DNA of 64,000 nucleotides from Leptothrix sp. (in: b-proteobacteria) (GCA_013822685.1 PNKV01000015.1:62001-126000), one strand, 5' to 3'; shown: positions 9,727 through 23,302, counted from the stretch's first letter. Numbers and translations: made by a program. Notes: generated from the letters alone by a model not told the origin.

Positions 9727-12700
9727 TCAAGCCATGGCTCGCTGTTTGATCACGTCCAGCAGCTGAACCATTTGCTCTACCTTTGCCGATGGGAACAGCC
9801 CTTCAGGGCCTTGCGGGCTGATGTCCAAAAATGGCGATTCGTACAGGCGCTGCGCGTCCATCATGCCGTTCGCGGTCAGCTCCGACACCATCAGGTCAAT
9901 GAATTCGATCTGATCGGGCGTTGCGGTGGAGCCAGCGATGAGTGCATTGAACTCTTGAACCACGGCATCTCGGTCCATTCCAATCAATGAGCGAATGAAG
10001 ATCCCCAAACCAAGGCTTTCCGCCACGGCCTTCTTCAGAAGATCTTGCGACCCTCCTGCCTCGATCAACATGCGTTCAAGTTCATTGAGGTCTGACGCGG
10101 TCAAAGGTTGACTGCGGCGCAAACGCTGCAATGAAATGTGGTCTTCATGCGCTTTGAGGAACTGCCTTACTTTGTCTTTGAACTTGCTCATGTCCAAGCC
10201 GTTGGTGATCTCGGGCAGGTCAATGATCGCATCTGCACCTAGCTCATCAATGAAGTCCGTGTAGACCACCTTGCGCTTGGATTTTTCGATCAGCTTGATC
10301 AATGCCCGCAAGCGCTTGCGGGCGTTCTCAAGCATGCCCAGGGTCACGTCCTGCCACCATTCGTCTCCAGCGATGGCCTGGATCAACACGATCTCAGCTT
10401 TGATGGCGGGCACGGCTTCTTGCCCTTCCAAAGCGCTCGCGATGGCACGGATCTGATCGCGCCAGCCATCGAAGCCTTGCCTGGCTTGCAAGATCGCCAG
10501 TTGCGTTCGCAATATCAGCAGATCAAAGCGCTTGGCCTCTTCATCGTCATCGACAAGCTCGGTGGGCAGGCTCGCCAGCCGGGTAAGCAATTCCTCCTGC
10601 TCACTCTGGCCAATGGATTGCCAGGCGTTTGCAGCAGCGAACTTCTCAACGTACCTGCGCTGAGGCCGCACCACAAAGTTGTCTAAATTCATCGCGGCCA
10701 CGATTTTGTGCAAGTGTTCAGCCACTTCGCCACGAAGCTGCTCGTCGCTTGGCGTCGCATACTTGAAAGGTAAATCCTTGACGGTGCTGCCTACGCCAGA
10801 TTTTTCGTCCAACGCGGTGACCAAAGTAAGCCGCGCCTTGAACAAGCGCGTTCCCAATGACTCGCTGGCCGAGCCGTCTACCAGATCTGGGTTCTGACTG
10901 AAAAACTCCAGGTTTTGGCAGTAATCGAACAGGTAGAAGAACTGCTTGTGCTCACCCGGCGCAAACAGGTTCTCGCACAAGCGCGTGCCACGGCCCAGCA
11001 TTTGCCAGAACTTGGTTCGTGACCGCACGATCTTGAAGAACACCAGGTTGACCACCTCCGGCACATCGATGCCGGTGTCCAGCATGTCCACTGATATGGC
11101 GATGTGCGGCGGCTTGTCTTTCTTCGAGAAAGCTTCGATCAGGCTTTGTGCATAGACCGTCCTGTAAGTCACCACTCGGGCGAATTCACCCTTGTAATGC
11201 GGATAGTTGGCATCAAAACGCTCGGCAATGAACTCGGCGTGCTCGTTGTTCTTGGCAAAGATGATGGTCTTGCCCAACCTGTCGCCACCAGCCACCTTCT
11301 GACCCTTGGTCATCAAATGAGCCAGCACCTTGTCTACCGTGTCAGTGTTGAACAGCCATTGGTTCAAGGCTGTGGCGTCCACGGAGTCTGGTGGCGGCTC
11401 ACCGTCATCCGCCCACTCCAGCGCATCCCACTGCTCTTTTTCTTCTTCGCTCAGGTCGTCGTACTTGATGCCTTCACGCTGAAACTTCAACGGTACTGAA
11501 ACGGCTTTGGGCGGCACCAAGTGCTTGTCGTGCACAGCCTGGTCCAGCGAATAAGCATCCGTCGGCACACCCGTTTCCAACTCGAACAGGCTGTAGGTGT
11601 TGTGATCGATCTCGTCTTTGGGAGTGGCCGTCAAACCCACCAGCAGCGAATCAAAGTAATCGAAAATGGCTCGGTACTTTTGGTAAACCGAGCGATGTGC
11701 CTCGTCAATCACGATGATGTCAAAGTGACCCACGCCAAAGCGGCGTTGCCCGTCAGCAGCCTCATCAATGAGGCCCATCATCGTGGGATAGGTGGACACG
11801 AACACACGGCCCTCGGTGTGCTTGTCGGTGACCAGGTTCACGGGCGACGAGTCAGGCAAGTGCTTCTTAAAATTGCTTACAGCCTGGTTGACCAATGCCA
11901 CCCGATCAGCCAAAAACAGCACGCGCTTGGCCCAGTTGCTGCGCATGAGCATGTCAACCAAGGCGATCACCGTGCGGGTCTTGCCTGCGCCAGTGGCCAT
12001 CACCACCAGGGCTTTGCGCTGGTTGTCTTTTTCGAAGGCTTCGCCAATGCGGCGCACGGCACGCGTTTGGTAATAGCGCTCAATGATGTTGGCATCAATC
12101 TCTGCGCCGGCCAGCGGCTTGCGGCTGCTGCGGCGCTGGATCAGCAACTGCAACTCAGCCTTCTTGTAAAAGCCCTGAACTGCCCGAGGCGAGTACATGG
12201 CGTCATCCCATATCCAGTGCTCATAACCGTTGGAGCAAAAGATGATCGGGCGCTGACCATATTGCGCCTGCAGGCAATCGGCATACAGCTTGGCTTGCTG
12301 CATGCCCACCTTGGCATCCTTCTTGGTGCGCTTGGCTTCAATCAAGGCCAGGGGCTTGCCGTCATCGGCCCACAGCACATAGTCCACAAAGCCTTTGCCC
12401 TCGGCATTGGGCATGCCTTGCACTTCCACCTCAAAATTGCTGGCCGGCTCCAGCACCCAACCCGATTCTTTGAGCAGCAGGTCGATGAAGTAGTCGCGGG
12501 TTTGCGCTTCGGAGTAATCGTGGGTGTCTGGCGTGGCGGCGTTGGCCTGCTTGACTGCGGCCACCTGTTCGCGCAAGGCCTTTAACTCGGCATCCAGCGC
12601 GGCCTTGTCGTTGAGCAGGGCAGAGAGCTTTTCGTCCCGCTCGTGCAACTGGGTTTCCAGCTTTTGAAGCTGATCCGGGCTCTGTAACACCGCGGCTGGC

Positions 12701-13140
12701 GCAGCGGGCGCGGGCTTGGGCAACAAGGCGGGGTTGAAGGCCTGCCCGGGGTTGGGCCGCGCGTGCCGGCCATAGGTGCGTGCCACCCAATAGCAAAAGT
12801 GAAATAGCTCACGCGTTGCGGCCAGGGCATCGGTGGGCGCCACCTTGCGGGTGCTGTGCACCGCCAGGTTGCCCACGTCTTTGATGATCTTGGCCTTGGC
12901 AAAAAGGGCCTCACCCACACACGCGCGAAAGCTGGACTCATGGATCAGGGCGCTGAGGTGATCCTGGTAGGGCAGACGCAGAGCGGGGTCATGCTTGTAG
13001 AGCCAATCAACGGCCAGTTCCAGCGTGCGGCGGGCGTAGAAGCACGCCACGCGTGCATCGATGTTCGCCATGCCTTCGGCCCTGAAAGCGGCTTCATGCA
13101 ACAGCGGCCATTCAGCCTGCAGGAAAGCGAAATTGCTCAT
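9727..13140 (-). CDS. hsdR: Type I restriction endonuclease subunit R (DEAD/DEAH helicase-nuclease)
   Basis: Nuclease-like FVDYVLWADDGKPLALIEAKRTKKD; Walker A MATGAGKTRT; DEAH in IVIDEAHRS; VGLTATP; QMLGRGTRL. Confidence 0.95.
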   Translation of the reverse strand: MSNFAFLQAEWPLLHEAAFRAEGMANIDARVACFYARRTLELAVDWLYKHDPALRLPYQDHLSALIHESSFRACVGEALFAKAKIIKDVGNLAVHSTRKVAPTDALAATRELFHFCYWVARTYGRHARPNPGQAFNPALLPKPAPAAPAAVLQSPDQLQKLETQLHERDEKLSALLNDKAALDAELKALREQVAAVKQANAATPDTHDYSEAQTRDYFIDLLLKESGWVLEPASNFEVEVQGMPNAEGKGFVDYVLWADDGKPLALIEAKRTKKDAKVGMQQAKLYADCLQAQYGQRPIIFCSNGYEHWIWDDAMYSPRAVQGFYKKAELQLLIQRRSSRKPLAGAEIDANIIERYYQTRAVRRIGEAFEKDNQRKALVVMATGAGKTRTVIALVDMLMRSNWAKRVLFLADRVALVNQAVSNFKKHLPDSSPVNLVTDKHTEGRVFVSTYPTMMGLIDEAADGQRRFGVGHFDIIVIDEAHRSVYQKYRAIFDYFDSLLVGLTATPKDEIDHNTYSLFELETGVPTDAYSLDQAVHDKHLVPPKAVSVPLKFQREGIKYDDLSEEEKEQWDALEWADDGEPPPDSVDATALNQWLFNTDTVDKVLAHLMTKGQKVAGGDRLGKTIIFAKNNEHAEFIAERFDANYPHYKGEFARVVTYRTVYAQSLIEAFSKKDKPPHIAISVDMLDTGIDVPEVVNLVFFKIVRSRTKFWQMLGRGTRLCENLFAPGEHKQFFYLFDYCQNLEFFSQNPDLVDGSASESLGTRLFKARLTLVTALDEKSGVGSTVKDLPFKYATPSDEQLRGEVAEHLHKIVAAMNLDNFVVRPQRRYVEKFAAANAWQSIGQSEQEELLTRLASLPTELVDDDEEAKRFDLLILRTQLAILQARQGFDGWRDQIRAIASALEGQEAVPAIKAEIVLIQAIAGDEWWQDVTLGMLENARKRLRALIKLIEKSKRKVVYTDFIDELGADAIIDLPEITNGLDMSKFKDKVRQFLKAHEDHISLQRLRRSQPLTASDLNELERMLIEAGGSQDLLKKAVAESLGLGIFIRSLIGMDRDAVVQEFNALIAGSTATPDQIEFIDLMVSELTANGMMDAQRLYESPFLDISPQGPEGLFPSAKVEQMVQLLDVIKQRAMA

Positions 13141-13622
13141 TCAAGGTCCGTCCCTGGATTGGCTTGGGCAATGGCGTTGATCAGCGCCAGCTTAAGGGCT
13201 TCTGCATAGTCCTCTTCGTAGATCAGCGAAGTGATCACTTCATGCAACAGCGCCTTGTCGATGACATTGTCAGCCACATAGACCGCGATGTTTTCCATGC
13301 AGTGCACAAAGCGCCTGACGGCGTAGTCGTAGCCATTGAGCTCCAGAAAATAAGCACCCAAGGCAATCGATGAGCGCTTGTTGCCATCGTTGAAGGCGTG
13401 GTGCTTGTTGATGGCAAATACCAGGTGGGTGAGCTTATCGGTGAGGTGGGGGTAGTAATCGTCATTCTGGATGTGGGCCAGCGGGCTCTCCAGATGGTGC
13501 AGGTCTTTCACGCCGCTCAAGCCACCCGAGACCTCAATGATCCAGTCATGCACCTCAACGGCATGTGCAACATCGAAATAGAAAAACCGCAAGCCCTGGT
13601 GTTCGTCCGTAGGGCGGTTCAT
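13137..13622 (-). CDS. Fic/DOC family death-on-curing-type toxin
   Basis: Doc signature HHAFNDGNKRS (HxFx[DN]GNKR); 4-nt ATGA overlap with hsdR. Confidence 0.82.
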   Translation of the reverse strand: MNRPTDEHQGLRFFYFDVAHAVEVHDWIIEVSGGLSGVKDLHHLESPLAHIQNDDYYPHLTDKLTHLVFAINKHHAFNDGNKRSSIALGAYFLELNGYDYAVRRFVHCMENIAVYVADNVIDKALLHEVITSLIYEEDYAEALKLALINAIAQANPGTDLE

Positions 13623-13624
13623 GA

Positions 13625-14635
13625 TCAGCGGTCTTTCAAACGCTTGAACACGGCCAGGGTTTCAGGGTCACTCAAGCGTTGCTCCAGCGACTGGCTGGTC
13701 TCACCCAGAAAGCGCTCAAAATCGGCCTCAGGCACCGATTGGACATAGGCCTGGAGCTTTTGGTGCAGCGCATCGCGAAAGCCAAGATCGCGGCTGGCCA
13801 TCTTGGTTCGGGCATCCACGATGAACGGTCGGTACAAGGGATGGCTTTCCAACTGAAGCAGTTCGTCATCCGCCTCTTGCTGGGTAAGCTTGCGTCCCAA
13901 GCGCTTGGAGGCCTTTTCCAGCTCATGCGCCAAGCCTGATTCATAGCTGGCGATCAGGTTGAGCACTTCCGAATACATCGTCTCGCGGATGTTGTCCTTC
14001 TCGGCAAGCTTCAAGACCTTGCGGTATTCGGCAGCGTTTTCCTGAAAAATGCTCTGATAGATCAGATTGGTATAGCGGCCATACTTCCAGTGGTTGCCTT
14101 CTACGCAGTGGTCCACCGCGTCGGTGAACTGCTTGTGGTAGCTCTTCTCCTGAAACGAGGCCATCAGATAGCCTTCGTCTCGCTGGTTGATGTATTTGGT
14201 GTGACCGCCAGAGCGCTGGGCCAACACGTCCATCACGATGTCGAGCACGCGCGAGCGGATGGCCTTGGCACGTTCGCTGTCGGTCAGCAGCATGGCCAGG
14301 TTGAGCACCGCACGGAAATTGAACACGCCCAATACGGGCGCTTTGTTACCCTCATTGATGAGGGAGACATCAACTAAGCTCTTGAATTCATTGAGTTTTC
14401 TACCTCGAAGAACCGCATAGCCATTGCCGCGCAGCTCGTCGCCATGGCTGGCGATGTAACGCTCCACCGTGGCATCGCTGATGTCGAACAGGCCCATGAC
14501 CTGTTGCTTGGTAAACACCGTCTGGCCCTCGAACGCCACCCCGCCCAAGCTCAGGTGCTGCTCAGCCGCCTGCAGGGCATAGCGGTTGTTCAGGATGTTT
14601 TGCCGCTGGTGGGGTGAGGTGGTGAGATCACTCAT
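13625..14635 (-). CDS. RhuM-like DNA-binding protein, possible regulator/antitoxin partner of the Doc protein
   Basis: N-terminal HTH-like VFTKQQVMGLFDISDATVERYIASHGDEL; RSGGHTKYINQRDEGYL resembles RhuM family; ends 2 nt before doc; start MSDLTT at 14635. Confidence 0.6.
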   Translation of the reverse strand: MSDLTTSPHQRQNILNNRYALQAAEQHLSLGGVAFEGQTVFTKQQVMGLFDISDATVERYIASHGDELRGNGYAVLRGRKLNEFKSLVDVSLINEGNKAPVLGVFNFRAVLNLAMLLTDSERAKAIRSRVLDIVMDVLAQRSGGHTKYINQRDEGYLMASFQEKSYHKQFTDAVDHCVEGNHWKYGRYTNLIYQSIFQENAAEYRKVLKLAEKDNIRETMYSEVLNLIASYESGLAHELEKASKRLGRKLTQQEADDELLQLESHPLYRPFIVDARTKMASRDLGFRDALHQKLQAYVQSVPEADFERFLGETSQSLEQRLSDPETLAVFKRLKDR

Positions 14636-14791
14636 GCTGTCTGGCGGCCTTGATTGCAATTAAAAATGAAGTTTTCCCTTTTAATCAGTGGCTTAGTTAG
14701 TCGATGCTGCCGGGCTGGATTGGGTCAATTATTGCAAGTCGCGCGGCCCTTGATGCAATTGTTGGCAGGTCAAGTGTGCAGCCTAACGATC

Positions 14792-16039
14792 TCACAGCGC
14801 GCCGGTAAAAGCGCGGTGTTGGAGCGAGGCGAAAAGCGCGTCGAGTTCGGTCAGGGCAGTGCGGTGGGTGGCTTTGAGAGCTTCGACGGCTTGGATGCGC
14901 GTGGCGAAGGTTTGTTGCAAGTCAAGTGGCGGGTGACCGACGCGAATTGACAGCACCTTTTCCTGCGAAATATTTTTCATCGATCCACTTGTACCACTTG
15001 CCCGCTGTCCGATTTCGTGCCGAAACTTGGCCTGTCGAAATAGTTGTCGAACATATAGCGGTGATGCTCGTGGCTCGTCGTACCAAACAAACCGCCACAA
15101 CTTGTCAGGCAAGACCAGATTTGCCGGTGCCGTATCTACAAGGGCCGTTGCGCCGATTAACTCGGCGGTGTTCGCCCTACTAAACAGCAAGTCCCCAAGT
15201 TTGACAAAATGTTTTTGTGGAGGTTGATATCCCAACGGCAGAGCCTTACTTTGCTCAGGCTTGAAATACAAAGAAGTCACCGCACTGATTTTCAATACAC
15301 GGAATTCTGACTCCTGATCGTCCGCATCGTCTGCAACTAGGCTTTTTCCTGTCTCAAATCCAGCGACAAAGTCGTGCGTCTGCACGCATGGCCACTTGCG
15401 TTCGTTGACAACAGGATCACCAAACATCTCGATGAAGATGGCCTGCGTGAGGCCTTCGAGTTGCGCCAAAGCTTCGCGGCGCAGGGCTCTGAGGGCATCG
15501 GCTTGGTCGAGGATGGCGGCGATGCGGCTTTGTTCATCCAAAGATGGCAACGGAACAGGTATTGAGCACACACCTTGCTGGTCGATAGTCGTCATCGTCG
15601 ATGTTTTTGACTTTGACTTGGCGATGTCGCGAGTACTGGGCACCCTCAGGAATTGATTGACATACTTCGGATCAACAATATCAAGCTCAGGCGAAACTCT
15701 AATGACATGGCACTCAAAAAGTGCTGCGTTACTTTCACCCAAATAGACGTTGCTATATGCAATACCATCTCGCTTCAGCGAAGATCGACAGAACAATATG
15801 TCCCCATGGAGCAAACCATATTTCCGAACCTCGCTGGCGGTAGGTTGGAGCCGACGCGACGCTTTGACGTCTATTTCATTGCCTCGAAATAACTCTTCAA
15901 CCCAGACCACAGGAATTCCCGATTGAGAGTTGACCAGATAAGCCGAGTTCTTGTGAAAAATGCCATTGCTCGGCTTGTTTTTAGCCAACTCTCCAATGGT
16001 CATTTTCTTCCAGCCGATCGGTAGCTTTTCCGTCGTCAC
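14792..16039 (-). CDS. hsdS: Type I restriction-modification specificity subunit S
   Basis: Two TRD-like halves separated by conserved SIPVPLPSLDEQSRIAAILDQADALRALRREALAQLEGLTQAIF; 4-nt overlap with the hsdM stop. Confidence 0.92.
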   Translation of the reverse strand: MTTEKLPIGWKKMTIGELAKNKPSNGIFHKNSAYLVNSQSGIPVVWVEELFRGNEIDVKASRRLQPTASEVRKYGLLHGDILFCRSSLKRDGIAYSNVYLGESNAALFECHVIRVSPELDIVDPKYVNQFLRVPSTRDIAKSKSKTSTMTTIDQQGVCSIPVPLPSLDEQSRIAAILDQADALRALRREALAQLEGLTQAIFIEMFGDPVVNERKWPCVQTHDFVAGFETGKSLVADDADDQESEFRVLKISAVTSLYFKPEQSKALPLGYQPPQKHFVKLGDLLFSRANTAELIGATALVDTAPANLVLPDKLWRFVWYDEPRASPLYVRQLFRQAKFRHEIGQRASGTSGSMKNISQEKVLSIRVGHPPLDLQQTFATRIQAVEALKATHRTALTELDALFASLQHRAFTGAL

Positions 16040-17573
16040 TTCAACATCCCCTCAAGCGCCTTCATCCCCTTCTGAATCTCCACCTCCAGCAAAGCCAAGC
16101 GCTCCAGAATTTCTTTGGGCTTGCGGTGTGCCACCACCTCATGCACTACTTCCTTGTAGCGGTTGATCGACAGGTCATAACCGTTGCCGGCGATGTCCGC
16201 CTTGGGCACGGCAAAGCTCTGCTCGGTGCGCGCACGCTGGCGCTCGGTGCCATCACGCTGCGCCCAGCGGGCCCGCACATCGGGCAGGTTGTTCTTGGCG
16301 TGCTCACCTTCGGCCAAGGCTTGCGCCGGGCGGGTGCCCAGCTTGTCTTCGGGCAGCAGCGGCTGGCGCTTGTCGTCCAGGCTCCAGCCGTCGGCCTGCA
16401 TGTCGTAGAACCACACGTGGTCGGTGCCGCCCGAGTTGGTTTTGGTGAACAGCAAGATGGCGGTGGACACGCCCGCATAGGGCTTGAACACGCCTGAGGG
16501 CAGGGACACCACGGCGTCGAGCTTTTGCTCTTCCACCAGCATGCGGCGCAACTCTTTGTGCGCTTTGCTGGATCCAAACAGCACGCCATCGGGCACGATC
16601 ACCGCCGCGCGGCCACCGGGCTTGAGCAGGCGGATGAACAGGGCCAGGAACAAGAGCTCGGTCTTCTTGGTCTTGACGATCTCCAGCAGGTCTTTGGCGG
16701 TGTTCTCGTAATCGAGGCTGCCCGCAAAGGGCGGGTTGGCCAGGATCAGGGAGTAGGCCTCTTCATCACCCGCGTGGTCTTGGGCGAGCGAATCCTTGTA
16801 GCGGATGTCGGGGTTGTCCACCCCGTGCAGCGCCATGTTCATGCTGCCAATGCGCAGCATGGTGTTGTCAAAATCGTAGCCATGGAACATGCCGTGGTGA
16901 AAGTGCTCGCGCAGCTTGGCATTCCGAAAGATCTCGGGGTGCTGCTGGCGCAGGTATTCACCGGCCACGACCAAGAAGCCGCATGAGCCACTGGCCGGTC
17001 ACAGATCACATCCTTGGGTGTGGGCGCGGTCAGCTCCACCATCAGGCTGATCAGGTGGCGCGGCGTGCGGAACTGGCCGTTCTGGCCAGCGCTGGCAATC
17101 TTGCCCAACATGTATTCGTACAGATCGCCCTTGGTATCGCGGTCGTCCATGGGCACTTGGTCGAGCATGTCCACCACCTTGGCCAGCAACGCTGGCGTGG
17201 GGATGGTGAAGCGCGCGTCCTTCATGTGGTGGGCATAGGTTGAACCGTCACCGCCCACTTCGCGCAAGAAGGGGAACACGTTCTCACTCACCACCTTGTA
17301 CATCTCGGCCGGGACAAAGTGCTTGAAGCGTGACCAACGCAGGTCGTTGTGGTCGCGGCCTTTCTCGTCTTTGCCTGGCGGGAAGATGCGGCGCTCAATG
17401 GGCTTGCCCAGGCGCATGGATTTGTTTTCTTCCAGGCTGTGCAGGTCATCCAGTCGGCGCAGGAAGAGCAAATAGGTGATCTGTTCCAACACCTCGATCG
17501 GGTTGGCAATGCCGCCTGACCAGAATGCATTCCAGATGGCGTCGACTTGACTGCGTAGTTCGCCGGTAAGCAT
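16036..17573 (-). pseudogene. hsdM: Type I restriction-modification methyltransferase subunit M, frameshifted near 16998
   Basis: N-terminal part (17573 down to ~16999: LRSQVDAIWNAFWSGGIANPIEVLEQITYLLFLRRLDD ... NGQFRTPRHLISLMVELTAPTPKDVICD) and C-terminal part (~16998 to 16036: LVVAGEYLRQQHPEIFRNAKLREHFHHGMFHGYDFDNTMLRIGSMNM ... ILANPPFAGS) lie in adjacent frames. Restoring one base gives DPASGSCGFLV and a 513-codon ORF. Confidence 0.88.
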
Positions 17574-17618
17574 GAAGTTCTGAGTATCTTTTGAATGGAC
17601 TTTGGATTCGCAATGCAA

Positions 17619-17640
17619 TACGCCCGGCTAACCGGGCGTA
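17619..17640. terminator. Perfect 9-bp stem-loop between gyrB and hsdM
   Basis: TACGCCCGG-CTAA-CCGGGCGTA; located after the gyrB stop, but no clear T-tract. Confidence 0.4.
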
Positions 17641-17688
17641 TGTGCGAGCTATGGGATCAGTATTTATTGACTTAGGGATCAATCATCA

Positions 17689-21251
<3,563 letters not shown>

Positions 21252-21342
21252 GAAAAACCTCCCTGTTGTACATGTATTTCATGGTGTCGCTGTCCCCGTC
21301 GCCTGAGGCACTGCGGCAACAGGCCTCTGCCAAAACGGGAAA

Positions 21343-22275
21343 TCAGGCACGGTGGGCTTTGACTCGCCAGGCCATCATACCCAAACCCAAGCCCATCAAG
21401 GCCCAGGTGCCGGGCTCAGGCACGGGCGTGATGGTGGGCAACACCGAGCCATAAGCGCTCATCAAGCCGGTGAAACCCACGGTCAGGGCCTGGTTGGAGG
21501 CATTTCGCACGTGGATGGAGAACGTGCGTTCCAGCAAGTTGGTGCCACTGGTGCCCAGGGATGAGCCATCAGCTACCACCACATCCGAAAATCCAATGGA
21601 TTCGTACAAATTGACAGGCTCGCCACCGTCAAACACCTCGGATGCATATGAATCGCCTCGAAGGGCAAACATGGTCAACTGAAAGCTGGCGGCGCCTGAT
21701 GCCTTGATGCCCACCGGGTTCCAGGCGCGGTCTGCCAAGGTATTGGCATTGGCATTCGCCTGCAGGAGCAAGGTGCCGCTGAACACTGCATCTGTGTTGC
21801 GGGACAAGGTCCACTGGTTGGTCACCGTGGCAGTCGACAGCAAAGAAGCCCCTTGGGGGGCGGTGCGGTAAAAGCCGAAGGGCACATTGCTGAAAGTGGC
21901 TGCGTCGGCCGTCACTTGCGCTGAAAGGTTTCCGCCATCTTTGGAGGACCGGAGCAGGCCGGAGGTCAACACCAGTTGGTCTTGCAACTTGGTGGTGTCC
22001 AGCAGGCTGCCGGCACCAGTGGTGGAAGTCCTCTGGTCTTGGATCGAGGTCAGGTAGGTGCCGCTCAGGCGAGCGTCACCCGCCAGTACAACAGAGGTGT
22101 CGGCATCGATGAGGTTCAAGGATGGCGAGGTGGAATCGAACTTGTTGAGGTCTGTCAGCTTGACGCTGAAATTGGTGAGCTGTGCTTGCCCCGTCACGAC
22201 TTGAGCTTGAGCCAGTTGAGGCCATGGGGCCAACGAGGCGGCCAAGGCCACCGACAGAATCTTGAACTTGGACAT
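21343..22275 (-). CDS. PEP-CTERM sorting domain-containing protein (paralog 2)
   Basis: Signal MSKFKILSVALAASLAPWPQLAQAQ; C-terminal [26 protein letters not shown]. Confidence 0.88.
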   Translation of the reverse strand: MSKFKILSVALAASLAPWPQLAQAQVVTGQAQLTNFSVKLTDLNKFDSTSPSLNLIDADTSVVLAGDARLSGTYLTSIQDQRTSTTGAGSLLDTTKLQDQLVLTSGLLRSSKDGGNLSAQVTADAATFSNVPFGFYRTAPQGASLLSTATVTNQWTLSRNTDAVFSGTLLLQANANANTLADRAWNPVGIKASGAASFQLTMFALRGDSYASEVFDGGEPVNLYESIGFSDVVVADGSSLGTSGTNLLERTFSIHVRNASNQALTVGFTGLMSAYGSVLPTITPVPEPGTWALMGLGLGMMAWRVKAHRA

Positions 22276-22360
22276 GACACTTCCCTGATGCATTATGGAT
22301 AACGCGCATTGAACGACAGGCCCCAAGCTTCTCTTAGCCGGAAAAACCCTGCATTCAAAA

Positions 22361-23302
22361 TCAGCGGCGGCCCTTGGTAAGCCAAACCACCAAGCCCAAC
22401 CCCAGGCCCATCAAAGCCCAGGAACTGGGTTCGGGCACTGGCGTGGCCTCCAACGTCGCGGCCGTGCCCACGCTCATGAACAACTGACCGTTCAGTTCGC
22501 CCATGCTGGCATTGCTCAGCCTCACGCTGAAGCTGTTGCGGTAACTGTCGCTCAGCAGATAGTCAGGATCGAACGACAAGCCCGAGGCATCCAGGATCTG
22601 CCGGGCACTGGCAAAGGCCTCGGCCGCATCGCCAAAGGGCTCACCATCGGCACCATCCGCGCTGAGCTGCACCGCGGTGAAGGCCAACATCGTCAGTTGC
22701 ACCCCGTATTGACCGGCCGCCATGTGCTGCACCAGGCTGCCCTGGGTCAGCTGGCTCAAGTCCACAGTGGCTTGAACCTGGGTGGTGCCATCAATCACCA
22801 AGGCCGTATTGGGCGACAAGGTCCAGGCGTGGTCGCCGACCAGAGGCGAGGGCACACCACTGTCATCCACGCTAGAACCGTAGCCGCTGACCACGCCGTT
22901 GGAGTCGAGGTACAGCCATTCACCGGCTTGCGCGCCAACACCGTTCAGGTCTTGGATGGTGCTGGCCTTGAGCTGCGAGTAAGAGGTGTAAGCCGTGCCC
23001 GAGCTGCCCGCGGTCAGCTCCCCGGATTGAGAAGTGACCGAGCCAATGGGTTGGGAGAACACATCGTTGCTCAAGACCACATGCTGAGCATCGTTGGGTT
23101 GGTAGTACCCGGCATAGGCCCCCACCTGGTTGAAGCGCACCCAAGGGGTGATGCCGTCGCTGGAGTCCAGATCTTCCAGGTGGTAGGACAAGCCGCTGAT
23201 CCAGGCCGATCCCGTGCTCAGAACGGCATCACTCTGGGCCCATCCCGGGGTGCACAGGGCCAGGCACATGGACCCGCCGAGCAAAGCTGATTTCATCCTC
23301 AT
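22361..23302 (-). CDS. PEP-CTERM sorting domain-containing protein (paralog 3)
   Basis: Signal MKSALLGGSMCLALCTPGWAQ; C-terminal [25 protein letters not shown]; start 23302 or 23296. Confidence 0.88.
   Translation of the reverse strand: MRMKSALLGGSMCLALCTPGWAQSDAVLSTGSAWISGLSYHLEDLDSSDGITPWVRFNQVGAYAGYYQPNDAQHVVLSNDVFSQPIGSVTSQSGELTAGSSGTAYTSYSQLKASTIQDLNGVGAQAGEWLYLDSNGVVSGYGSSVDDSGVPSPLVGDHAWTLSPNTALVIDGTTQVQATVDLSQLTQGSLVQHMAAGQYGVQLTMLAFTAVQLSADGADGEPFGDAAEAFASARQILDASGLSFDPDYLLSDSYRNSFSVRLSNASMGELNGQLFMSVGTAATLEATPVPEPSSWALMGLGLGLVVWLTKGRR

Noticed and set aside
8812-17688. Complete mobile element (integrase, att repeats) bounding the R-M island
   Set aside because: No integrase, transposase or flanking direct repeat could be recognised; acquisition by recombination is possible but not shown.
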